Assembly (NCBI RefSeq): GCF_001952935.1
Contig: NZ_CP018319.1
Span: 2,097,501-2,161,500 of the forward strand
From: Pseudomonas frederiksbergensis
GTDB taxonomy: Bacteria; Pseudomonadota; Gammaproteobacteria; Pseudomonadales; Pseudomonadaceae
Direction: 5' to 3'
DNA: 64,000 nucleotides
The notes beneath the pieces are model-generated. The model was not told the DNA's origin. It made no database searches and saw only the letters and a list, made by a program, of their open reading frames with translations. A program made the translations under genes and the position numbers. Below are positions 28,805 to 36,822 of the stretch, one piece after another; positions within the stretch are counted from its first letter, which is position 1, and every line of letters begins with the position of its first letter.

Positions 28805-28905
28805 ATCCTCTAACACACACTACAACCCCGGTAACAACTAACCACTTCATTATTTAAATAACTCAAACTAGCCTGTACGCTCTTAAACCAAACAAGAGCA
28901 CAACA

Positions 28906-30033
28906 ATGACTACATTAACTATTTTCTTTTGCGGTACCGGCTCGACCAAATTCGACAACCAAAACCCAACTTACTGGAATGGCGAACTGGTTTCGGCACT
29001 CGCCTCCCATCATGCTGGCCGAGAGTTTGCCGAATGGATCGTGATCGACGGTCCCGGTACCAGCAACCTGCAAGCTGATGAACTGTTCACTCAATCCAAG
29101 GACTATGGCCTGAGCGGCACGCTGTTCGGCAAGGGCTGGGAGGGGAACGTCAAGCACGCCATCAACATCATCAAAGGCCAGTGTGACTGGCAACGTGAAA
29201 AACTGACCGAGACCGAATACAACCGCCTGAAGGCTGCAGGCATTCCAATCGAAGACGTGATCGTCGAAGGTTCCTGGCTGTGGCGTAAATACAACTACGG
29301 CGACCGCAGCGTGACCCAGCAGAAGTTGCAAGAACAAATCATTAAAACGTTTCGCAAGGACGGCGTTATTCCAACCAAGGTCAACTTGGTAGGCTGGAGC
29401 CGCGGCGGTATTAGTTGCCATATGCTGGCCAACGCCATGTTCAAGGACAGCAAACTGAAGAACATCCCGGTCAATATCTTTGCGATTGATCCGGTACCGG
29501 GCATCGGTAACTTTCAGGAAGACAAAGTAAAACTGAATGCCAACGTAAAAGAATACGTCGGCTTCTACGCCCGAGACGAGCGCTCCAAAGGCTTCAGCTG
29601 CGTCATCCCGCAAACGGCCACCGGCACCCGAACCCACATTTACCCGATGCCCGGCCGCCATGGCACGCTGGTTGGCAACGCCGCAGCAGACGGTGTCAGC
29701 GGCCCTAAAGTGCTGGCCGAACCCGGCCTGATCGTCCGCCACTTTGCCGAAGTGTGCCTGAAGCGTTGGGGCGTGCCGCTGAACAAAATCCTCAACCTGA
29801 GCGCGGCCGACCTGCAGAAACACCACAACACCATGGCCAGCGCCGCCGCGAAATACAAAGCGATGGAAAAGTGCTCGTACACCTACTTCACCGAGCTGGA
29901 CCAGGGCGAGCGCTACGTTTCGCTGGGCAGTAATGGGGTCAGGTTCTCGGCAGTGAAAGGCACGATCTATGCGCCGGCGACCGGGCTGAGCACCAACCTT
30001 CTGGATGTGGCTTCGTATCAGCATATTCGTTGA
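28906..30033 (+). CDS. DUF2235/Tle-like alpha/beta hydrolase
   Basis: 375-residue protein with an alpha/beta hydrolase layout like DUF2235 and type VI lipase effectors. It starts TLTIFFCGTGSTKFD (compare FFDGTGN), has the nucleophile elbow VNLVGWSRGGISCH with the candidate Ser near residue 167, an Asp in FAIDPVPGIGNF, and a candidate His in MPGRHGTLVGNAA. No signal peptide. No vgrG, PAAR or immunity-type gene is adjacent, though two related small genes flank it. It may be an effector, a toxin or a housekeeping lipase. Upstream DNA is AT-rich, unlike most of the window. Confidence 0.55.
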   Translation: MTTLTIFFCGTGSTKFDNQNPTYWNGELVSALASHHAGREFAEWIVIDGPGTSNLQADELFTQSKDYGLSGTLFGKGWEGNVKHAINIIKGQCDWQREKLTETEYNRLKAAGIPIEDVIVEGSWLWRKYNYGDRSVTQQKLQEQIIKTFRKDGVIPTKVNLVGWSRGGISCHMLANAMFKDSKLKNIPVNIFAIDPVPGIGNFQEDKVKLNANVKEYVGFYARDERSKGFSCVIPQTATGTRTHIYPMPGRHGTLVGNAAADGVSGPKVLAEPGLIVRHFAEVCLKRWGVPLNKILNLSAADLQKHHNTMASAAAKYKAMEKCSYTYFTELDQGERYVSLGSNGVRFSAVKGTIYAPATGLSTNLLDVASYQHIR

Positions 30034-30169
30034 GGTGATGGGCGCGGGATGGTGGAAAGCGCGAGAACATTCGTCGCGAAAATTCCGATAGAAAGGGCCT
30101 AGCCGAGGTTCGGCCCGATCCTACAAGCGGGGACTCTTTATCGTCTATCGCTGCCCGGTGGCTGACACC

Positions 30170-30175
30170 TATAGT
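30170..30175 (+). promoter_or_regulatory. Possible -10 element for the structured leader
   Basis: TATAGT followed by CGGGCTG. Transcription from here would start near 30182 and give a leader of about 235 nt before the ATG at 30416. No good -35 is visible 17 bp upstream (TCGCTG at most). Confidence 0.4.
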
Positions 30176-30181
30176 CGGGCT

Positions 30182-30415
30182 GTCGCTGCTAATTCAGCGA
30201 CTCGGGCTTGGTCACCCGAATAGCTCATATCGACGCGTCCGTTGTATGCTGCCGGCACTTCAAATGCCTGCACGCTATATGGTGGCTGTGTTTGGGACGC
30301 CCTCGGGCGTGCCGGGATGTGAGCCTCATCGGTTGACCAACCCGAACACAGTCCGCCTCCTATCGCTTGGTCACGATAGCGCGGGTTATTGCTGATGCAT
30401 TTGAGGCTATAAACA
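30182..30415 (+). ncRNA. Structured 5' leader RNA with duplicate hairpin loops
   Basis: Gene-free stretch with dense predicted pairing. H1: GTCGCTG (30182-30188) with CAGCGAC (30195-30201). H2: TCGGG (30202-30206) with CCCGA (30215-30219), loop CUUGGUCA. P1: GGTGGCTGTGTT (30281-30292) with AACACAG-t-CCGCC (30345-30357), enclosing P2 (ACGCC/GGCGT, 30297-30310), P3 (GATG/CATC, 30316-30330) and P4 (GGTT/AACC, 30331-30342). H5: CTATCG (30360-30365) with CGATAG (30374-30379), again with loop CUUGGUCA. The P4 segment UGACCAA (30334-30340) is the exact complement of UUGGUCA in both loops. TTGAGG at 30401 is the ribosome site of the following gene. Likely a cis-acting leader; ligand or partner unknown. 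Confidence 0.65.
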
Positions 30416-30712
30416 ATGAAAACGTTGAACCCGTTCCCCGATCGCTACCGCCCCCTCCAAACCAACCTCACCGATTCCCCACCCCTGATCATCGACACAG
30501 AAGCCAACCCGCAAGACATCCTCGAAGCCGCCCTCCAGCGAATCCGAGCCTCCGGCGACCTGCTCAAAACCCTACATTGCCAATGCTTCAAAAACGGTGA
30601 CGTGGAAGACATCCCGCACATCACCCACGCCCTCTACCTGTTGACCCAGGACGGCTGCGACCTGCTGAAAGTCGCGCAACAACGCATGATGGGCTGGAAA
30701 GCACCAACCTGA
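30416..30712 (+). CDS. Small protein paralog 2 behind the structured leader
   Basis: 98-residue paralog of the protein at 28541, with the same layout: RYRPLQTNLTDSPPLIIDTE, RIRASGDLLKTLHCQCFKNGD, DIPHITHALYLLTQDGCDLL. The CQC cysteine pair and helix pattern are conserved, while the C-terminus (QQRMMGWKAPT) differs. Start ATG 30416 has TTGAGG 9 nt upstream. A long structured leader precedes it, so post-transcriptional control is likely. Function unknown; the DUF3077/DUF6124-type assignment is tentative. Confidence 0.7.
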   Translation: MKTLNPFPDRYRPLQTNLTDSPPLIIDTEANPQDILEAALQRIRASGDLLKTLHCQCFKNGDVEDIPHITHALYLLTQDGCDLLKVAQQRMMGWKAPT

Positions 30713-30723
30713 CGCCGAGCCAG

Positions 30724-30836
30724 GATCGTTCCCACGCTCTGCGTGGGAATGCCTCAAGGGACGCTCCGCGTTCCAGCTTCCGAAAGGGACGCAGAGCGTC
30801 CCGGGCTGCATTCCCACGCAGAGCGTGGGAACGATC
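30724..30836. repeat. Repeat family B, full element
   Basis: Complete outer and inner arms just downstream of the small protein gene and just upstream of the antitoxin remnant. Confidence 0.95.
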
Positions 30837-30853
30837 AAAACCCGGGGATAACC

Positions 30854-30965
30854 TTGAGCAAGTTTTTTGATGAGCTGACGGAAAGCGTGCAACAGATGAA
30901 CGAGATCGTACGGGGTGAGCGCCAGCCTTCCCGCGAATTCCATGTTGATGCGTTGAAGACGTTGC
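30854..30965 (+). pseudogene. 5' remnant of a NadS/HigA-type antitoxin gene
   Basis: From TTG 30854 the frame reads LSKFFDELTESVQQMNEIVRG, then ERQPSREFHVDALKTL, after which similarity stops. From memory this is the N-terminal leader of NadS-type helix-turn-helix antitoxins of toxin-antitoxin pairs, which continue with a Cro/C1-like DNA-binding domain. That domain and any toxin gene are missing. The break falls at TTGGGAACGATCATCC, which looks like the end of a family B repeat arm, so a repeat-mediated deletion is likely. Not functional. Confidence 0.6.
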
Positions 30966-31071
30966 CGCGCTCAACTTGGGAACGATCATCCTCCGCGAAG
31001 CATCAAAAATACCGGTCTATCGACCAGATCGTTTGAGCTACACTTGGGCATTGCACAAAGAGGCAGATGTC

Positions 31072-31242
31072 ATGAGCGAACTGACTTTTCAGCAAAAACA
31101 GGATTATTACGACAAAGTGCGCCGTTCAAATTACTTGGCGAGCTTGCGTCTTGAAGGCTTCGACACTTCGCGTGCCGATGCTGAAAAACCGCTCCCATCG
31201 CGGGAGTCGGTACTCAAAAAATATCGTCAGAATCCTCGTTAA
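31072..31242 (+). CDS. ficA: FicA/YhfG-type antitoxin
   Basis: 56-residue antitoxin of the class I Fic system. The inhibitory motif S/T-x-x-x-E-G/N is present as S-L-R-L-E-G in YLASLRLEGFD (about residues 19-29); its glutamate blocks ATP binding in the partner Fic active site. The N-terminus (SELTFQQKQDYYDKVRRSN) matches YhfG. The TAA stop overlaps the Fic ATG by one base (TAATG), so both are made together. Start ATG 31072, preceded by AGAGGCAGATGTC. Base composition is lower in GC than the flanking core genes. Confidence 0.85.
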   Translation: MSELTFQQKQDYYDKVRRSNYLASLRLEGFDTSRADAEKPLPSRESVLKKYRQNPR

Positions 31243-31856
31243 TGGTGGATAAATACGGGGTCGGCCAAGACCCCTATTGCTACCCTGGTAGCGACGTGCT
31301 GCGTAACCTGCTCAACATTCATGATGAAGAGCAACTACACAAAGCAGAGCGAGAACTCTCAGAAATCGCCGTCAGCAAATTCCGCCTCCTCCCCCCTCCG
31401 TACGACCTCAGCCTTTTACAGCATATTCATAAATCCTTGTTTTCCGATGTCTACGAATGGGCAGGACTATTGAGGACAGTGAATATCCAGAAAGGAGACA
31501 CACTTTTCTGCACAGCAGACCGAATCGCCCCTGAAGCCGAGAAGATTTTTCGGGTCATGGAAAATGCTGCTTGGTTCGTAGGCGTCAGTAAAGCGGAGCT
31601 CATCGTCAAGGTTGCTGAAACGTATGGTGATTTAAACGTAATTCACCCTTTTCGCGAAGGTAACGGTCGGGCTCAACGAATCTTGTTCGAGCAAATCATC
31701 ATCAATGCAGGGTTTGCAGTTGATTGGTGGCTGATCAAAGACAGCGCATGGATTCCCGCGAACATTGATGCGGTAACCTGCGACTACCGTGGCCTCGAAA
31801 CTATTTTCGAACGTTGCATTGGGGATCCGCTGAATATGCCACCCCTACTGAATTGA
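31242..31856 (+). CDS. fic: Fic-domain adenylyltransferase toxin
   Basis: 204-residue Fic protein that transfers AMP to target proteins; characterised FicT toxins modify DNA gyrase and topoisomerase IV. The catalytic motif HPFREGNGRAQR (about residues 138-149) contains the His, the acidic metal ligand, GNGR and the final Arg. The target-docking flap region is near KGDTLFCTADRI. Upstream helices (LLPPPYDLSLLQHIHKSLFSDVYEWAG) follow the family. It carries no internal inhibitory glutamate motif, in line with a separate antitoxin. One-base overlap with ficA. Confidence 0.9.
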   Translation: MVDKYGVGQDPYCYPGSDVLRNLLNIHDEEQLHKAERELSEIAVSKFRLLPPPYDLSLLQHIHKSLFSDVYEWAGLLRTVNIQKGDTLFCTADRIAPEAEKIFRVMENAAWFVGVSKAELIVKVAETYGDLNVIHPFREGNGRAQRILFEQIIINAGFAVDWWLIKDSAWIPANIDAVTCDYRGLETIFERCIGDPLNMPPLLN

Positions 31857-31888
31857 CCATTTATGCCCCGGTATCGGATAAATCCGCA

Positions 31889-32254
31889 ATGAACCTCGCC
31901 CCCAACTTCCCCGACGACCAAACCATGCATCTGCTCATGCAGTTGCTGCACGAAGAGCTCGGCCTGCCCGAACGCAAAACCATCAGCCTCACCACCTCGA
32001 TCAATTTCGACCTGGGTTGCGATGGCGCGGACGCTCGGCATCTGATGGAAGCATTGGAAGAACAATTCGCCATCGACTTCATCGACTACGACGCTTATCG
32101 GTATTTCCAGCCCGAAGGCTTTGACGTATTCCTCAAGCGCCGGGCCAAGGGGCGTGGCGATAAGGCCCCGCTGACCATTGGAATGATTTACCAAGCGATC
32201 AAGTTACAACGGTGGGATACGCAGAAATTGGAAGGCATCGAGCCCAACGCATAA
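31889..32254 (+). CDS. DUF1493 family protein
   Basis: 121-residue protein with an acyl-carrier-like fold expected for DUF1493. The block SLTTSINFDLGCDGADARHLMEAL (in part: INFDLGCDGADARHLM, about residues 33-48) recalls the phosphopantetheine site but lacks the serine, having CDGADA instead. It continues with YRYFQPEGFDVFL and ends LTIGMIYQAIKLQRWD. Start chosen at ATG 31889; an in-frame start at 31814 would overlap fic. It follows fic by 32 bp, so it may share its transcript. Function unknown. Confidence 0.7.
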   Translation: MNLAPNFPDDQTMHLLMQLLHEELGLPERKTISLTTSINFDLGCDGADARHLMEALEEQFAIDFIDYDAYRYFQPEGFDVFLKRRAKGRGDKAPLTIGMIYQAIKLQRWDTQKLEGIEPNA

Positions 32255-32335
32255 GCGCCATTATTCTGGTCGTTTAGCGACAATTCAGATGGAATATTGG
32301 CAGTTGTGCGTTTGACGGTTAAACCGAGCGCCCAC

Positions 32336-32366
32336 AAAAAAGCCGCCCCGAGAGGCGGCTTTTTCA
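32336..32366. terminator. Bidirectional terminator after pckA
   Basis: AAAAAGCCGCC-ccgaga-GGCGGCTTTTT between the DUF1493 gene and the end of pckA; works for both convergent genes. Confidence 0.92.
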
Positions 32367-32383
32367 TTCGCTAAATCCAAGCC

Positions 32384-33925
32384 TTACAGCTTAGGCCCAG
32401 CAGCCTTGATCGCGTCGCTCACTTCAAACTTCTTGAAGTTCTCAACAAACAACCCAGCCAATGCTTTAGCCGCTTCATCGTAAGCAGCCTTGTCAGCCCA
32501 GGTGTTGCGTGGGTTCAACAGGCCGGTTTCAACGCCCGGTACGGCCAGTGGCACGTCGAGGTTGATGGTGTCGAGGTGCTCGGTTTCAACGCCGATCAAC
32601 GCGCCGCTCTGGATCGCTGCGATCACGCCGCGAGTGGTCGGGATGTTGAAGCGTTTGCCGACGCCGTAGCCGCCGCCGGTCCAGCCGGTGTTGACCAGGT
32701 AGACCTTGGAGCCGAAGCCGCGGATGCGCTTGATCAGCAGTTCTGCGTATTCGCCGGCCGGACGCGGGAAGAACGGTGCGCCGAAGCAGGTGGAGAAGGT
32801 CGACTTGATGCCGCTGCCGGAACCCATTTCGGTCGAGCCCACCAGTGCGGTGTAGCCGGACAGGAAGTGGTAGGCCGCTTGTTCTTCGCTGAGGATCGAC
32901 ACTGGCGGCAGCACGCCGGTCAGGTCGCAGGTCAGGAAGATCACAGCGTTTGGCTCGCCACCGAGGTTTTTCTCGGAGCGCTTGGCAACGTGCTCCAGCG
33001 GGTAGGCGGCGCGGCTGTTCTGGGTCAGGCTGACATCGGTGTAATCGGCGTGCTTGGCGTCGTCGATAACGACGTTTTCCAGGACTGCGCCGTGCTTGAT
33101 GGCTTTCCAGATGACCGGCTCGTTCTTCTCGGACAAGTCGATGCATTTGGCGTAGCAGCCGCCTTCGATGTTGAAGACAACGCCTTCACCCCAGCCGTGC
33201 TCGTCGTCACCGATCAGGTAACGGCTTTCATCGGCGGACAGGGTGGTTTTGCCGGTGCCGGACAGACCGAAGAACAGGGTCACGTCGCCCGCTTCGCCGA
33301 TGTTGGCGGCGCAGTGCATTGGCAGTACGTCGGCAGCCGGCAGCAGGTAGTTCTGCACCGAGAACATGGCTTTCTTCATTTCACCGGCGTAACGCATGCC
33401 GGCGATCAGCACTTTCTTCTGAGCGAAGTTGAGGATCACGCAACCGTCGGAGTTGGTACCGTCACGCTCTGGCACGCACTCGAAGTTGGCAACGTTGAGC
33501 ACTTGCCACTCATCACGGCCAGCCGGGTTGTACTTTTGCGGGTTGATGAACAGGCAACGGCCAAACAGGTTCTGCCAGGCAGTTTGGGTGGTCATCTTCA
33601 CGGCCAGGTAGTGGTCTTCGGACGCACCTACATGCACGTGGGAAACGAAGTGATCTTGCGCGTTGTTGAACGCTTCAACGCGGTCCCACAGGGCATCGAA
33701 CTTGTCGGCCGGGAACTTGCGGTTGATCGGGCCCCAGGCGATGGAAGCCGAGGTGGACGGCTCGTCAACGATGAAACGATCGACTGGCGAGCGGCCGGTG
33801 CGGTGACCGGTGCGAACAACCAGCGCGCCGGTATCGGCAAGCTCGCCCTCACCGCGACTCAGAGCTTCTTTTACCAGATCATCAACACTCAGATCGGTGT
33901 ACACGGCGTTATTGGCTTGCGTCAT
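32384..33925 (-). CDS. pckA: Phosphoenolpyruvate carboxykinase (ATP)
   Basis: Gluconeogenic enzyme converting oxaloacetate and ATP to PEP, CO2 and ADP; 513 residues. Visible: [12 protein letters not shown] (substrate Arg), the P-loop [13 protein letters not shown], the metal and kinase-2 region [19 protein letters not shown], and the [23 protein letters not shown] segment (here only pointed out). Start ATG 33925 ([11 protein letters not shown]) with GGGGAA upstream; the longer in-frame reading to 33988 is untypical. It is the first gene of the conserved block shared with other pseudomonads. Confidence 0.96.
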   Translation of the reverse strand: MTQANNAVYTDLSVDDLVKEALSRGEGELADTGALVVRTGHRTGRSPVDRFIVDEPSTSASIAWGPINRKFPADKFDALWDRVEAFNNAQDHFVSHVHVGASEDHYLAVKMTTQTAWQNLFGRCLFINPQKYNPAGRDEWQVLNVANFECVPERDGTNSDGCVILNFAQKKVLIAGMRYAGEMKKAMFSVQNYLLPAADVLPMHCAANIGEAGDVTLFFGLSGTGKTTLSADESRYLIGDDEHGWGEGVVFNIEGGCYAKCIDLSEKNEPVIWKAIKHGAVLENVVIDDAKHADYTDVSLTQNSRAAYPLEHVAKRSEKNLGGEPNAVIFLTCDLTGVLPPVSILSEEQAAYHFLSGYTALVGSTEMGSGSGIKSTFSTCFGAPFFPRPAGEYAELLIKRIRGFGSKVYLVNTGWTGGGYGVGKRFNIPTTRGVIAAIQSGALIGVETEHLDTINLDVPLAVPGVETGLLNPRNTWADKAAYDEAAKALAGLFVENFKKFEVSDAIKAAGPKL

Positions 33926-33968
33926 GAGATTCCCCGTCGGCCATTGGCCGAGTGTGCTCCAAACGTTT

Positions 33969-33995
33969 TGTAGTAGAAAGTCGTGCACTACTACC
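33969..33995 (-). promoter_or_regulatory. Inverted repeat upstream of pckA, possible RccR operator
   Basis: GTAGTAG (33970-33976) and CTACTAC (33988-33994) form perfect 7-bp arms about 45-70 bp upstream of the pckA ATG. In P. fluorescens, pckA is reported as a target of the KDPG-responsive repressor RccR; TGTAGT/ACTACA-type half-sites are what I recall for it, unverified. It could also be an RNA hairpin in the leader. Confidence 0.45.
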
Positions 33996-34107
33996 GCGAC
34001 AAAAAGTGGGCCGGATTATGCCAGAAAAGCCCAAAAATAGTAGGGCCCTCCCGTCAGAACGGCGTTATTCCGGCACAAACCAGTGAATTTACCTGCGCTG
34101 AACCGTT

Positions 34108-35010
34108 TTAGTGCCGGGTATCTGACGGTGTATCGACACCCGCTCCAGCGAATAATTGAGCGATATCGGCGGCATCGAACAGGTAGCGCTCGTTGCAAAA
34201 CTGACAGTCGATCTCAATGTTGCCGCCATGTTCGATCACGAGCGACTGGGCATCTTCCAGACCCAAACTGACCAGCGCATTGGCAGAACGTTCGCGCGAG
34301 CAGCTGCAACGGAAGCGCAATTTCTGCACATCGAACAGACGAACCTGCTCTTCGTGGTAGAGACGATGGAGGATGGTTTCGTTGTCCAGGCTCAGCAATT
34401 CATCGGCGGTCAGGGTGCTGGCCAGCGCGGTGAGGTGCTGCCAGCTGGCGGCGCGTTCTTCTTCGTCTTTCAACCGATCAGCAGGCAGTTGCTGCAGCAG
34501 CAGGCCACGGGCGCGACGACCATCGGCGTACAACCAGAAACGCGTGCCGACTTGTTGCGACATCACGAAGTAGTTGGTGAAGCACTCCGACAGGGTTGCG
34601 CCATCGAGGTCGACGATGCCCTGATAACGCTTGCCTTGGGTCGGGTCGACGGTCAACGCCAATACGCCGTTGGGCATCAGGTCGGCGAGGGTCGCGTCGG
34701 GGGCGATCTGGTCGGCTTCGTATCGGGCCAGGCCACGGATTTCGCGCTCGCTGGAGCACTCGATCATCAGCAGCGGGATCGGGCCATCGGAACGGGCCTG
34801 GAGAATCAGCAAGCCATCGAACTTCAAGGTGCCGACCAACAACGAGGCCGCCGCCATCAGCTCGCCGAGCAGTTGCGCAACCGGCTCCGGGTACGGGTGT
34901 TTAGCGAGGACTTCGGCGTAGCTACGCTCCAACGCCACCAGCTCGCCGCGGGTGTCGCTGTCATCGAAGATGAAGCGTTGGGTGTAGTCGGTATCCGGTA
35001 GATCGGTCAT
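34108..35010 (-). CDS. hslO: Redox-regulated chaperone Hsp33
   Basis: 300-residue holdase chaperone switched on by oxidation. The C-terminal zinc centre is seen as [14 protein letters not shown] and [11 protein letters not shown] (CxC and CxxC). The N-terminal domain includes [19 protein letters not shown] and [21 protein letters not shown]. Start ATG 35010 ([13 protein letters not shown]) is typical; the extension to 35076 is not. Downstream of it lies pckA on the same strand, 182 bp away. Confidence 0.95.
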   Translation of the reverse strand: MTDLPDTDYTQRFIFDDSDTRGELVALERSYAEVLAKHPYPEPVAQLLGELMAAASLLVGTLKFDGLLILQARSDGPIPLLMIECSSEREIRGLARYEADQIAPDATLADLMPNGVLALTVDPTQGKRYQGIVDLDGATLSECFTNYFVMSQQVGTRFWLYADGRRARGLLLQQLPADRLKDEEERAASWQHLTALASTLTADELLSLDNETILHRLYHEEQVRLFDVQKLRFRCSCSRERSANALVSLGLEDAQSLVIEHGGNIEIDCQFCNERYLFDAADIAQLFAGAGVDTPSDTRH

Positions 35011-35090
35011 AGGTCTGGGTATCTGAGGTAATGACAAAATGATTTCTGACAGCGAGAAACTGCGTCTCTGCGGCACCGTTTTGGTGCGAG

Positions 35091-35400
35091 ATGTTCAGCC
35101 GTGAGCGGCATTTTAAGAACAATCCGGGTTTGTTCCAAGCAAGGTGGTCCTCCGCCGGTTGGCTTGATGCAATTTCCTGCCTCTGGTGCTGCTGGCCATC
35201 TGGTTATGGCCTACGGGTCAGAGGCTGTGTGGGGTTTTCGACGAGTGGTGCTTTCACCCATCCACGCGGTGCTGGCGATTAACCCGATATGGCTACACGG
35301 TTGGGCAATTGCAAGTCTGGGTCCTTTCGATGCGGTGGTTGGGGCTGTTTTTTATCCGCATGTTATTCGCCAAATTCGCTGGCCAGGCGAGTGCTGCGCA
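35091..35400 (+). pseudogene. Possible remnant of a small membrane protein gene
   Basis: Between hslO and hslR lies a frame that looks coding but has no good start. From about 35174 it reads FLPLVLLAIWLWPTGQRLC, then FDEWCFHPSTRCWRL, then GQLQVWVLSMRWLGLFFIRMLF. An in-frame TGA sits at 35165, and the 3' end runs into a REPIN. The frame from ATG 35091 ([15 protein letters not shown]) could be its N-terminus in another frame, implying a one-base shift near 35172. P. aeruginosa has a hypothetical gene (PA5194) at this place. Status uncertain: decayed gene, or a small gene with an odd start. Confidence 0.4.
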
Positions 35401-35404
35401 CTCG

Positions 35405-35468
35405 TTCGCGAGCAAGCCCGCTCCCACAAGGACTGCGCAGTACCTGTGGGAGCGGGCTTGCTCGCGAA
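35405..35468. repeat. REPIN (family A), compact
   Basis: Two inverted cores (TTCGCGAGCAAGCCCGCTCC and its inverse) with a spacer of only 16 nt, between the possible remnant and the hslR stop. Confidence 0.93.
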
Positions 35469-35501
35469 GGCTGCCTCACAGGCAACACAGAAACAATTGG
35501 C

Positions 35502-35909
35502 TTACTCGTCGTTACTGCTTCCACGAAACTTGAACAAGTCCCGTCGCTGCTTCTTGCTCGGTTTGCCATCAGTGCTCACGCCCAGTGAACCGGCCTTGCG
35601 CATGGCCGCAGCCGCTTCACGCTTGGCGATGCTGGCTTCGGTTTCAGCGTAAAGCGCCTGAGCCTCTGGCGCGCCACGGCGTACGATCGACAGCGCCTGA
35701 ACCACCACCGTGCGCTCTTCGAACCCGGTACGAATCTGAAACTCGTCGCCGATTCGCGGTTCCTTGCCCGGCTTGCAGCGCTCGCCCCGGCAATGCACCT
35801 TACCGCTTTCAATCGCCGCCTTGGCCAAGGCGCGTGTTTTATAAAAACGCGCGGCCCACAACCATTTATCGAGACGGACTTTGTCGTCCTCTTCCTGTTT
35901 TTGTGCCAC
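35502..35909 (-). CDS. hslR: Heat shock protein 15, S4 RNA-binding (HslR)
   Basis: 135-residue RNA-binding protein that frees stalled 50S subunits carrying peptidyl-tRNA. S4 domain: VRLDKWLWAARFYKTRALAK and AIESGKVHCRGERCKPG (about residues 10-47). Basic C-terminus (GKPSKKQRRDLFKF). I choose GTG 35909 (VAQKQEEDDKVRLDK) with GAGGAA upstream over the longer frame to 36014, which lacks similarity. Divergent from rimA. Confidence 0.93.
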   Translation of the reverse strand: MAQKQEEDDKVRLDKWLWAARFYKTRALAKAAIESGKVHCRGERCKPGKEPRIGDEFQIRTGFEERTVVVQALSIVRRGAPEAQALYAETEASIAKREAAAAMRKAGSLGVSTDGKPSKKQRRDLFKFRGSSNDE

Positions 35910-36025
35910 TTGAATTCCTCTTTCAGCCAATAGTCGGAACTGTACTACCGTTTCTGTCGGACGCAATAACTCGACCCTCCAGCTAGAATGCGATCTTGGC
36001 CGGATCACCGGCATGGAGTGATCGT

Positions 36026-36805
36026 GTGACTACATTTCCGTCTTCATTGACCTCGCCTCAGGGCGGGTGCCAGGGTTGTCAGCAAAGCGAGCCATTGGGC
36101 TTCGATTTTGCCTTCGCCTACCAACCGATCGTCGATTTGCGAGACCAGTCGATTTTCGCCCACGAAGCGTTGGTTCGCGGCTTGGCCGGTGAAGGTGCGC
36201 TGTCGGTGCTCGATCAGGTCAACGAGGAGAATCGCTACCGTTTCGACCAGCTCTGCCGGACCCGTGCCATTGAAGGAGCGGCCAATCTAAACATGCAGAC
36301 ACACTTATCCATCAACTTCATGCCCAACGCCGTGTACCGCCCGGAACTGTGTATTCGCACCACGCTGGAAGCAGCGAAAAAACATAACTTCCCTATCGAC
36401 CGGTTGATTTTCGAAACCCTGGAAAGCCAGCACGTAGATAACTATCGCCATTTGACCAATATTCTGCGTGAATACCGCGAATTCGGCTTCAAGACTGCCA
36501 TCGACGATTTCGGCGCGGGCTATTCGGGGCTCAATCTGCTGGCTGATTTCCAACCGGACCTGATCAAACTCGACATGGCGCTCATCCGCGATGTCGACCG
36601 TGATCGTGTTCGTCAGGCTATCGTTCGAGGGATTGTCACAATCTGTGCGGAGCTGAACGTTACAGTCATTGCCGAAGGGATCGAAAGCGCCGGAGAACGG
36701 GACTTCCTGGCGGACTGTGGAATTTTTCTGATGCAAGGTTACTGGTTCGCCAAACCTGCATTCAAAGCGTTGGCTCAGGTAACGCCTGAGGCCTGGACGC
36801 ATTAA
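36026..36805 (+). CDS. rimA: EAL-domain c-di-GMP phosphodiesterase RimA
   Basis: 259-residue stand-alone EAL domain. Catalytic residues are all present: E in HEALVRGL, N in LSINFMPNA, E in IFETLES, DD in AIDDFGAGYSGL, K in PDLIKLDMAL, E in VIAEGIES and Q in LMQGYWFAKP. GTG start at 36026 with GGAG upstream. It lies directly ahead of rimB-rimK, as in P. fluorescens SBW25, where RimA lowers c-di-GMP and tunes RimK glutamylation of ribosomal protein S6 (RpsF). The N-terminus has two cysteines in CQGCQQ. Confidence 0.92.
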   Translation: MTTFPSSLTSPQGGCQGCQQSEPLGFDFAFAYQPIVDLRDQSIFAHEALVRGLAGEGALSVLDQVNEENRYRFDQLCRTRAIEGAANLNMQTHLSINFMPNAVYRPELCIRTTLEAAKKHNFPIDRLIFETLESQHVDNYRHLTNILREYREFGFKTAIDDFGAGYSGLNLLADFQPDLIKLDMALIRDVDRDRVRQAIVRGIVTICAELNVTVIAEGIESAGERDFLADCGIFLMQGYWFAKPAFKALAQVTPEAWTH

Positions 36806-36822
36806 TCGCTGGTTTACTCCTA

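Noticed and set aside
32576..33973. 465-codon frame opposite pckA
   Set aside because: Antisense to a highly conserved enzyme; composition (rich in A, G, V, D, H) is typical of mirror frames.
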